Below are positions 7,914 to 15,309 of a stretch of DNA of 64,000 bases, piece by piece. The notes under the pieces were generated by a model. That model saw only the letters and a list, made by a program, of their open reading frames with translations, made no database searches and was not told the DNA's origin. The stretch comes from Shewanella benthica (lineage in GTDB: Bacteria; Pseudomonadota; Gammaproteobacteria; Enterobacterales; Shewanellaceae). Positions within the stretch are counted from its first letter, which is position 1. Every line of letters starts with the position of its first letter. The stretch covers positions 186,001 to 250,000 of the forward strand of contig JAKVHY010000001.1 of assembly GCA_023284085.1 (NCBI GenBank), written 5' to 3'. The translations under genes were made by a program, and so were the position numbers.

Positions 7914-9200
7914 ATGGAAACTCGTTTAAGCCGTTACTTATTACTCATACTGTTAATGCTAATTATCGGGTTAGTCGTTGAAGAGTACGGCAACGACGGA
8001 ATACGTATGACCACTAAAGACAAGGTCATCGAACACTTCTTGGCTAATCGCTATAAAGCTGGGGTTATCTGCCGCGACAAAGGCTGGCAGTTTTGTCAAC
8101 ACTGGGCTGAGTTGCCAAGAAGCCGATTCAATCTAAGAGTTCGCCCTGATTCCGCATTGAGTTCAAACAAAGAGCTAAACAAAGAGCCAAACCAAGGCGT
8201 AACCGCCTATAACCACAATCTTGAGTCAACCGCGTCACAGAACGGCGCCGAACAACACCAGTATCAGTTTAATGATCCAGACTCAGCGCTTTTTACCCAT
8301 ATCCCAGGCTGTGCGACTTCAAGCTTAAACGAAGCAGAGCAGGCCCAAAGAAAACAAAACAGAAAGCGTATCTATAGTTGGACCGATGAAAACGGCCAAA
8401 TGCATTTCACCGATGATGACAGAGAATACGCCCAACACGACATAGCTCTCACTCAATACCAAGAGCCTGAATATTCATTCGAACTCGAAGTTAACTCGGC
8501 TGGTGGCAAGTTACCCCTGTTCTACAAGGACAAGGTGACCGCAGCTATCAAAAAAGTGAGCGACATCTATAAAAGCTATCTTCCACACTCAGGTGTAGCA
8601 CCGGTTAAAGTCAATCTCACCTTAGCCAAATCCAAAGCGAGTTATAACAATCTACAGGCTAAATACGCCCCAAAGCTTGGCCCTAGCCAAGGATTTTATG
8701 TCGCCAGACAAAATATGGCCGTGGTACACCATAAAAATGACCGCCAAGCGCATCAAACTTCGGTCCATGAATCCGTACACGTACTCAATGCAGGCTTGTT
8801 TGGCCCGACGCCGCGCTGGTTCAATGAGGGCATGGCTGAATACTTCGAAAGCATCGAGATGTCTGGCTTGTCAGCCAAAATCCCCACAAGAGACTGGAAG
8901 CGAACGCTTGCGGGTAAACAGCTTAGTTTGAATGCGCTACTCAGCTCTAAACGACAAAGCTGGGCTGGAAGCCAGCAAAGCAGCATGTATGCCCAGTCAC
9001 ATTCGCTTATTCATTTCTTAATGAGCACTAAGCAGGGCAAGCAGACCATCACAGCGCTATTAGCCCATATGGTACAAACCAGATGTGAAGCATCGGATCC
9101 TAAAAGCATACTCAGCCGCTATCCCGGTGGTTTAAACACTCTTCAGAATGACTGGATAGCTTGGATGAACAGTCGAAAGTATCGCGCGCATACGTTCTAA
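7914..9200 (+). CDS. DUF4124 domain and gluzincin (peptidase MA-like) membrane-anchored protein
   Basis: 428 residues. The N-terminus is a signal anchor (LLLILLMLIIGLVVEEYG, residues about 8-26). A DUF4124-type segment, RIYSWTDENGQMHFTDDDRE, lies at about 150-170. The C-terminal 200 residues form a metallopeptidase domain with the zinc motif HESVH (H285, E286, H289) and a downstream NEGMAEYFE (about 304-312) that supplies the third ligand, as in peptidase MA-like/DUF1570 proteins. It therefore probably faces the periplasm and acts on cell-envelope protein or peptidoglycan-linked substrates, but the substrate is unknown. Single-gene unit between repeat blocks. Confidence 0.8.
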   Translation: METRLSRYLLLILLMLIIGLVVEEYGNDGIRMTTKDKVIEHFLANRYKAGVICRDKGWQFCQHWAELPRSRFNLRVRPDSALSSNKELNKEPNQGVTAYNHNLESTASQNGAEQHQYQFNDPDSALFTHIPGCATSSLNEAEQAQRKQNRKRIYSWTDENGQMHFTDDDREYAQHDIALTQYQEPEYSFELEVNSAGGKLPLFYKDKVTAAIKKVSDIYKSYLPHSGVAPVKVNLTLAKSKASYNNLQAKYAPKLGPSQGFYVARQNMAVVHHKNDRQAHQTSVHESVHVLNAGLFGPTPRWFNEGMAEYFESIEMSGLSAKIPTRDWKRTLAGKQLSLNALLSSKRQSWAGSQQSSMYAQSHSLIHFLMSTKQGKQTITALLAHMVQTRCEASDPKSILSRYPGGLNTLQNDWIAWMNSRKYRAHTF

Positions 9201-9221
9201 AAAATACATTCGACTACGAAA

Positions 9222-9570
9222 ATGTCTTCCCGGACTTGTTCCGGGATCCAGCTTTTGTCTTTAAGTTCTAAGCAGTGGATTCCGGCCTAAAAGCGTGCCG
9301 GAAAGACGGTAGGTAAGCTTACGGGAATGACTAGGTAGGTTTAGCTGTCTTCCCGGACTTGTTCCGGGATCCAGCTCTTGTCTTTAGGTTCAAAGCCGTG
9401 GATTCCGGCCATCAAGCGCGCCGGAAAGACGGTAGGTAAGCTTACGGGAATGACTAGGTAGGTTTAGCTGTCTTCCCGGACTTGTTCCGGGATCCAGCTC
9501 TTGTCTTTAGGCTCTAAGCCGTGGATTCCGGCCTAAAAGAGTGCCGGAAAGACTATTCACTCTGTCATCT
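9222..9570 (-). repeat. Three tandem copies of a 123-bp unit containing R1
   Basis: The sequence CTTCCCGGACTTGTTCCGGG starts at 9226, 9349 and 9472, an exact 123-bp period. The units contain R1 plus a GTAAGCTTACGGGAATGAC spacer and are almost identical, which points to recent tandem duplication. Confidence 0.9.
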
Positions 9571-9880
9571 GATAGCCATGGGTCAGTGATATTCCCGATA
9601 TCATTCAGACATTCCCCATATCCCTATGGGTCACGGAATAAATGTCGATCATGCACGACTATATGGATATAGGAGGTACGAGTCCATGGATGGACAAAGG
9701 TAGAATAATGCAGGAGCTATTATCGAGAGTGAAGCAGGGCGATAATCATGAAATGATAACTTTTGAGCGAGAGACATGGAGGTCGAACTGGCCTTTTAAC
9801 AAGGACGTTATTGCCAGAACCGAGGAGCCATTATCGACCCGGGCTTTCTTGTTCCGGGATCTAGCCTTTGTCTTTAAGTT
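9571..9880 (-). repeat. Extended R2 element with R3 and a ~185-bp cassette
   Basis: R2 begins at about 9571, carries R3 (about 9583-9632) and then a long insert (about 9655-9830) running from a TATGGATATAGGAGGTACGA segment to CCAGAACCGAGGAGCC. The same insert, about 90 percent identical by eye, is present inverted at about 54262-54435. A 9642-9893 open frame is a by-product of this element. Confidence 0.8.
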
Positions 9881-10197
9881 CTTACACAAATAGCTTACTG
9901 ATGATCACTAAGTATCATAGGCTTTCTTAGTAATCTTAGGGCAGATAAAATTTACTAAAAATAGGACGAACCAGTATCAAAGAAAACGAGTGTAGACGGG
10001 GTATGTAAACTTCAATAACGCAATGTATTTTTGACTGCGGGATATCATGCGGTAAATAACTTAGGCGAATACATAACAGTTTTAACTCTGAGGAAACACA
10101 GGTTTCACTAAGGTGCATAACCCTGATTTGTAAAGGGATAAATCTGTTGCATTTTTTATGCAAACACGTATCTTAACTTGCTGAAAAAGGAGTTTTA

Positions 10198-10284
10198 TTG
10201 GCACAAGGAAAGGTGAACCTCTCAAAATTCATGTTACAGAGTGTAAAAAATCAATTTTTAAATGATTACTTACATGTAGCGTGA
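10198..10284 (+). CDS. Possible 28-aa small ORF at the island edge
   Basis: A strong Shine-Dalgarno-like AAAAAGGAG lies 5 bp upstream of a TTG, and the frame runs 28 codons to TGA (begins MAQGKVNLSK). Nothing is known about it. It sits in the otherwise gene-free 9881-10359 interval that forms the left border of the phosphorothioation island. No integrase, tRNA or att-like duplication was seen in that interval. Confidence 0.25.
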   Translation: MAQGKVNLSKFMLQSVKNQFLNDYLHVA

Positions 10285-10359
10285 GCCAACTCAAAGTTTC
10301 CTAGATGATATCAACTTATAAATACCAGTTAATGCAAAAGCATTTCGAATTGGAGCTCT

Positions 10360-10629
10360 ATGCAAACGTTTAAATCTGTTTTATCTGTGTTGTCTAAATC
10401 ATCGCCATATGTGGTAACCACTGAGCGCGATAGTAGCAGTCAAAATACACTCGATGGATACGAAAAACGGCTCAATTTCAAAATGCCTATTGAAAGTAAA
10501 GTTTTATCGGGGACTACCTCTAATAGACTTGAAGAGCATTTTGTATGTGGAAGTCGTAGTGATAGAAAGTCTGTGATAGAAAGTCTGTGTAAGAAGGTAT
10601 CATACTCCAGATTTAGGCTCCATGAATGA
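10360..10629 (+). CDS. Hypothetical 89-aa protein, first gene of the helicase operon
   Basis: The ATG has a good GGAG 5 bp upstream, and the stop overlaps the next start as ATGA. The product is Ser-rich and basic (VLSVLSKSSPYVV, ending KKVSYSRFRLHE) with no recognised domain. The start signal and four-base overlap are the reasons to keep it. It could equally be a short leader ORF that couples translation of the helicase, or a fragment left from a larger gene. Confidence 0.45.
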   Translation: MQTFKSVLSVLSKSSPYVVTTERDSSSQNTLDGYEKRLNFKMPIESKVLSGTTSNRLEEHFVCGSRSDRKSVIESLCKKVSYSRFRLHE

Positions 10630-12743
10630 GATTAAGTCAACTTGATTTAAAAGAAGAATATCGTACTGGTGAAGCAAACCTTTTAGCCGACTTCTACCTT
10701 CCATGCTTGAATCAAAGTGAAACTTACCAGCGTTCTGTTGGCTATTTTAGTTCAACAATATTTTTGCTTATCGGTCCTGCAATTTTAAATTTCGCTAAAA
10801 GAGGTGGAAAAATACAGCTTGTCTGTTCACCTTCATTGTCTGCCGCTGATATTGATGCATTGGAGCAAGGTTATGATTGTGATATTCATAAAATTAATCA
10901 AGAAATACTCCATACTGTTGATACATTATTAAATGAAAGAAAATTCATTAAAAATACCGAAGCTCTGGCTACCCTAATCAAACTAAAAGTCATGGAAGTG
11001 AAAATTGCTTTCAGGAAGAATTCTGCTGGTATCTACCATGAAAAATTAGGCATATTAACAGGCGGCAGCTCATCCGTTTCTTTTAAAGGTTCTGTTAATG
11101 AAACATGGAGTGGTTGGCATGAACGGGGCAACTACGAATCACTTGATGTTTTTTGTAGTTGGAAGGATGGAAGAGACGAACGTCAGGTAAAACGACACAA
11201 GCAGTACTTTCAAAAGCTTTGGTCGAATAAAATTGAAGAGTTAGAAATTATTGATTTCCCATCCGTAGCGAGAACTAAATTAGAAGAGAGAGCTTTATAT
11301 TCAATAGATGAAATTAGCCCTGAAGCGCTCACTGACTATTTCTCTGTCGGAAATGAACAAAAAATGAAAAAACCTTCAAATTCACTCAATAAAAGAAGTC
11401 CCTTACCACATCAAAAAGAAGCTTTAGAAGGCTGGAAAAATCAAGGATATAAAGGGATCTTTGAACATGCGACTGGCAGTGGTAAAACCTATACCGCTCT
11501 AACAGCATTAAAAGAGCACTTAACCGATGATGGTGTTGCTATCGTTCTTGTTCCAGATCGCTTATTGCATAAGCAGTGGGCTGAAGAAATAAAGGTGGAA
11601 ATACCAGAGGTTACGATACTTAAAGCTGGTGATGGTCATAATCGGTGGCGTAAGAATCGTAGACTTCAGCACTTTACAATGAAAGGTGAAAATTTCGGTC
11701 AACGTATTGTATTGGTTACTATGGGGACTGCTTACAAACCTGAATTTTTAGAAGCTATCTCAGGTGGTGATCACATCATGGTAGTTGCTGATGAAGTGCA
11801 TGAGATTGGAAGTAATGAAAACTCTAAAGCATTGACGATAAGAGCAGGAAAAAAATTAGGCTTAAGTGCTACACCCGTTAGGTATAACGATCCCATTGGT
11901 ACTCAGAAAATAATTGACTACTTTGGTCCGATAGTTCAACCATCTTTTACGTTAGTTGATGCAATTAAAAGTGGTCGATTAGTTGAGTATGAATACTTAC
12001 CTCAAGCTATAAGGTTTACTGCTGAAGAATCCGAACAGTGGGAAATAGCAACAAAAGATATTTCCAGAGAATTTGCTCGTTCTAAAAGGGATGATAGTGG
12101 TTCTCCTATCCCTTCTGCAAGATTGCAAAACATGTTAATTCAAAGAGCTAGAATTGCCAAAAAGGCAGAAGCCAAGATCCCTTATGCAATAAAAACAATT
12201 GTTGATAATTATTCCGAAGGCGAAAGTTGGTTAATATATTGCGAGGATCAGTTTCAGCTATCTAAAATTATGCACGCATTAGAAAGTAAAGGTTTTTATC
12301 CATGTGAATATCATACAAACATGGAAGGTGATGCAGCAGCATCCTTAGAGTGGTTTAAAGCATTTGGAGGTATCATGGTCTCAATCAGATGCTTAGACCA
12401 AGGTGTAGATATCCCCAAAATCTCTCACGCAATCATTCTGGCATCTTCTCAAAATCCACGTCAATTTATTCAACGTAGAGGGCGAGTCCTACGCACCTGT
12501 CCAGGAAAATATAAAGCAGTTATATATGATGCAGTGATGGTTCCTGTTTGCTTAGAAAATGAACCCGGGCAACTATCACTTCTAAAAAGTGAGCTGCAAC
12601 GAAGCATACAATTTTCAAAAACAGCAATTAATAAATCAGGCTCTAACAAGCTAATTAACATAGCTATAGAGTTGGGAATAGACCCTGAAGAATATGGTCT
12701 ATTAGACTCAGATGGTATTGAGGAAGAATGTAATGACACATAA
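10626..12743 (+). CDS. Phospholipase D-like / superfamily 2 helicase, predicted phosphorothioation-linked restriction protein
   Basis: 705 residues. The N-terminal about 220 residues resemble a PLD-like nuclease domain, with a HEKLGIL then GSSSVSFKGSVNET pattern around residues 138-160. The helicase core follows: Walker A ATGSGKT (about 282-288), DExH box DEVH (about 387), motif III SATPVRY, and motif VI QFIQRRGRVLR (about 612-622). This architecture matches, from memory, the family annotated as DNA phosphorothioation system restriction enzyme, which clusters with dnd genes. Substrate and cleavage are not shown by sequence. It overlaps the 89-aa ORF by 4 nt and the next small gene by 11 nt, so the operon is tightly coupled. 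Markedly more AT-rich than the flanking chromosome. Confidence 0.8.
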   Translation: MRLSQLDLKEEYRTGEANLLADFYLPCLNQSETYQRSVGYFSSTIFLLIGPAILNFAKRGGKIQLVCSPSLSAADIDALEQGYDCDIHKINQEILHTVDTLLNERKFIKNTEALATLIKLKVMEVKIAFRKNSAGIYHEKLGILTGGSSSVSFKGSVNETWSGWHERGNYESLDVFCSWKDGRDERQVKRHKQYFQKLWSNKIEELEIIDFPSVARTKLEERALYSIDEISPEALTDYFSVGNEQKMKKPSNSLNKRSPLPHQKEALEGWKNQGYKGIFEHATGSGKTYTALTALKEHLTDDGVAIVLVPDRLLHKQWAEEIKVEIPEVTILKAGDGHNRWRKNRRLQHFTMKGENFGQRIVLVTMGTAYKPEFLEAISGGDHIMVVADEVHEIGSNENSKALTIRAGKKLGLSATPVRYNDPIGTQKIIDYFGPIVQPSFTLVDAIKSGRLVEYEYLPQAIRFTAEESEQWEIATKDISREFARSKRDDSGSPIPSARLQNMLIQRARIAKKAEAKIPYAIKTIVDNYSEGESWLIYCEDQFQLSKIMHALESKGFYPCEYHTNMEGDAAASLEWFKAFGGIMVSIRCLDQGVDIPKISHAIILASSQNPRQFIQRRGRVLRTCPGKYKAVIYDAVMVPVCLENEPGQLSLLKSELQRSIQFSKTAINKSGSNKLINIAIELGIDPEEYGLLDSDGIEEECNDT

Positions 12744-12933
12744 AAGTGACCCGTTAACAGTATTGTTGAGACTAAACACCGAACTTGGTAATAAAATAGA
12801 TGAAAGCCTTATTAAAGAGTGTTATCAAGTTCAAAAAGACCATCAATATGATAAAGATAGAAATACTGTAATGAAGATACAAGCGATTGTAGAAGAGAAA
12901 GTAGTAGAACTGCAAGGAAATAAATTGGTATGA
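12733..12933 (+). CDS. Small protein of the DNA-modification-associated type (66 aa)
   Basis: I choose ATG 12733 (MTHKSDPLTVLLRLNTELG) because GAGGAAG sits about 6 bp upstream, inside the end of the helicase gene; an earlier ATG at 12712 lacks this. The protein is short, helical and charged (ESLIKECYQVQKDHQYDKDR). It resembles, from memory, small proteins annotated as DNA modification system-associated. Its stop overlaps the SMC gene start as ATGA. It may be an adaptor between helicase and ATPase (inference from position only). Confidence 0.65.
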   Translation: MTHKSDPLTVLLRLNTELGNKIDESLIKECYQVQKDHQYDKDRNTVMKIQAIVEEKVVELQGNKLV

Positions 12934-14912
12934 AATTGCAAGAGTTAATTATCTACAACTTTATGCCGTATAAAGGCGAACAAAAAATAAACTTCCCTCA
13001 ACACGAAACCCAAAATGTGATGTTACTATTTGGTGACAATATGCGAGGAAAAACTAGCTTTCTAAATTCTATTCGTTGGGGGTTTTATGGACTAGCATTA
13101 GGTCGCCATTTAAGGAAAATACCTCGAACAAACTTAATTAACAGTATCGCAGCTTCTGAAGATAATTGGTCAATGTCAATTATGCTTAAATTTACCCATG
13201 AAAATCGACATTATGAGCTACGTAGACAAATTGAAAAGAAAAGTCACGTTTCAGTACCAAAAAATGATGGTGATTTTGATGAAACTATTGGCCTTAAAAT
13301 TGACAACGAGGTAATTACAGGAGATCTAATCGTCAATGAAATAAACCAAGTCACACCAGAAGAAATTTCACGCTTCTTCCTATTTGATGGTGAATTACTG
13401 CAAGAGTATGAAAATTTACTTGTTGAACAAAGCGAGCAAGGTGAAAAAATAAAAAAGCATATTGAGCAAGCATTAGGAGTCCCAGCGTTAGTAAACGGAA
13501 GAGATGAATTCACATCGCTACTCAAAGATGCTCGAAGAACTCAAACTAGAGATGCAAAAAATTCTTCAGATGCAAAAATGTACGCTGAGCAGCAAAGAAT
13601 TAATGAATCAAAACAAACAACGTTTGAAAAAGATATAAAAGATTTAGAAATCCAACAACGTGAAGTTCAACAAGATATTGATAATATAGAAGATTTACTT
13701 AAAAACACTGAAGCAGTGCAAAAGAAAAAACATGAGGTTGATGTATTAAAAGGTAAACGTGAAACAATAGAAATGCAATTGGATTACGATGCTGATCAGC
13801 AACGAAAACTGTTTCAAAATACATGGAAAGATGTCTTGTTCAAAGGTGTGCAGCCACTTGTAATTAACTTGAAGTCAAAGAGAGACTCGTTGTTGAATGC
13901 TACAAAAGCTAAAGCGGTACTCGATTCTAAAATATCTGAATTACATAAAAGTTTAGAAATACCAATTTGCCCTACTTGTACTCAAAACATCCCACAAAAA
14001 GAAATGGATTGTATTTCGAAGAGGATTACTGAATTAAAAGCTGAAGCAGAATTATCACATGTTAATTTTGATGATGTTACAGAAATAAATTCTCAAATAG
14101 ATAACCTATCTAAAATACAGTCAAGTAATGAAGGTAGCAGGGTCTGTGAATTAGTTAGCAAGCAAAGGAAAATGCAAGTTAGCATTATTAGAATAGAAAC
14201 AGAACTTGATGATATTGAAGAAGAAATTCAAGGGTTTGATACTGATCAAATAATGCGTCAGAGAGAGAAGAAAGATAGATTAGGGAATCAATTATTTAAA
14301 CTTGAAAATGATATTAAAGACAGGAATATGTCTTTAAAGAAACTAGGTGAAACTCAAGCTCACATTTCAACATTAATTTCAAAAAGCTCTGGTAGCCAAG
14401 GGCAATCTAGTACAATCCGAGTGAATTTATATCAAGACTTAGAAGCTCTATTCAGAACTGGCATCAATGAATTGAGAGATGCGTTAAGAGAGCAAGTGGC
14501 TGATTATGCCTCTAATGCATTTAGTGAATTAACCACTGAAAAAACATATGCAGGATTAGAGATAAATAAAAACTATGGTTTATCTATTATTGACCAGACC
14601 GGTCAAGTATTGAAAGAACGTAGTGCTGGTGCTGAGCAAATAGTTGCATTATCGTTGATTGATGGTTTAAACAAAACGGCCAGAAAAATGGGTCCAATTA
14701 TAATGGATACACCATTAGGTCGTTTAGATCCTAAACATAGGAGTAATGTGCTTAAATACTTACCGAAGATGGCAGACCAAGTTATTTTACTCGTACATGA
14801 AGGTGAAATCGATCCAAGTAGAGACCTCTCTAATTTTTCAGACCGAATCGGTGCTCGTTACCAAATTGAAAGAATTTCAGCAACTGAATCTCAAATTGTA
14901 AGGAGCAACTAA
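12930..14912 (+). CDS. Second DndD-like SMC/Rad50-type ATPase with Zn-hook
   Basis: 660 residues in the SMC layout. Walker A GDNMRGKT is at residues 35-42, exactly where the island's own DndD has GLNGGGKT. Two long coiled coils flank a CPTC hook (C347/C350) plus a further Cys at 361. The C-terminal ABC signature region is SAGAEQIVALS, followed by the Walker B/D-loop block MDTPLGRLDPKHR. That last block is nearly identical to DTPLGRLDGKHR in DndD (21876-23834), which directly shows paralogy. The hook CxxC is absent from the DndD copy. The gene is coupled to the next by a TAATG overlap, exactly as dndD is to dndE. Predicted DNA-end or PT-site sensing motor (inference). Confidence 0.85.
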   Translation: MKLQELIIYNFMPYKGEQKINFPQHETQNVMLLFGDNMRGKTSFLNSIRWGFYGLALGRHLRKIPRTNLINSIAASEDNWSMSIMLKFTHENRHYELRRQIEKKSHVSVPKNDGDFDETIGLKIDNEVITGDLIVNEINQVTPEEISRFFLFDGELLQEYENLLVEQSEQGEKIKKHIEQALGVPALVNGRDEFTSLLKDARRTQTRDAKNSSDAKMYAEQQRINESKQTTFEKDIKDLEIQQREVQQDIDNIEDLLKNTEAVQKKKHEVDVLKGKRETIEMQLDYDADQQRKLFQNTWKDVLFKGVQPLVINLKSKRDSLLNATKAKAVLDSKISELHKSLEIPICPTCTQNIPQKEMDCISKRITELKAEAELSHVNFDDVTEINSQIDNLSKIQSSNEGSRVCELVSKQRKMQVSIIRIETELDDIEEEIQGFDTDQIMRQREKKDRLGNQLFKLENDIKDRNMSLKKLGETQAHISTLISKSSGSQGQSSTIRVNLYQDLEALFRTGINELRDALREQVADYASNAFSELTTEKTYAGLEINKNYGLSIIDQTGQVLKERSAGAEQIVALSLIDGLNKTARKMGPIIMDTPLGRLDPKHRSNVLKYLPKMADQVILLVHEGEIDPSRDLSNFSDRIGARYQIERISATESQIVRSN

Positions 14913-15304
14913 TGATTGAACCTAAGAGAATTGGCTTAACACCGTTAGTTGCTCAGCAACTTGACGAATTGTTGATTGAGCTAAATCCAGACCCAGACTC
15001 CAAAAATGAAACCGTCAAATTAGTTAAATTTGACATTTACCGATTAGCTGTTGCGTTAGGTATAAAGGAAAATAAATCACCACCTGCACTCAATGATAAG
15101 AGTAACACCGTGTTTAGGGTTAATGAATTGGATCCAGATAAAACATTATTTACTGTTGTTGAATGTTTAGATTATTGCCCTAATGAAACAAGTATTTACG
15201 GTTATATAGAGCAATTGGCTGAACAAGGTATTAAAGAGTTTTATGAGCATTTACAGCAACGAGGTGAGTTACCACTAGCTGATTACTTACTAGATAAGGA
15301 CTAA
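14912..15304 (+). CDS. DndE-like / dnd-associated small protein
   Basis: 130 residues. By eye it lines up with DndE (21499-21876) along its length: IGLTPLVAQQLDELL against IKLSEKQKQQLIRLK; DIYRLAVALGIKENKSPP against NVLCRWALCMSLAEDTVPP; and IYGYIEQLAEQGIKEFYEHL against FTEFFKLHLNRGISYL. It also resembles, from memory, the family called dnd system-associated protein 4. The identity is low, so this is a proposal. Position after an SMC ATPase with the same TAATG junction as dndD-dndE supports it. DndE binds nicked or PT DNA in the known system; a sensor role here is inference. Confidence 0.6.
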   Translation: MIEPKRIGLTPLVAQQLDELLIELNPDPDSKNETVKLVKFDIYRLAVALGIKENKSPPALNDKSNTVFRVNELDPDKTLFTVVECLDYCPNETSIYGYIEQLAEQGIKEFYEHLQQRGELPLADYLLDKD

Positions 15305-15309
15305 ACTTT

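Noticed and set aside
9642-9893. 83-aa open frame
   Set aside because: It lies wholly in an extended R2 repeat whose other copy is inverted and not conserved as a frame; other short frames in repeats (2912-3100, 4368-4574, 47261-47482) are treated the same way.
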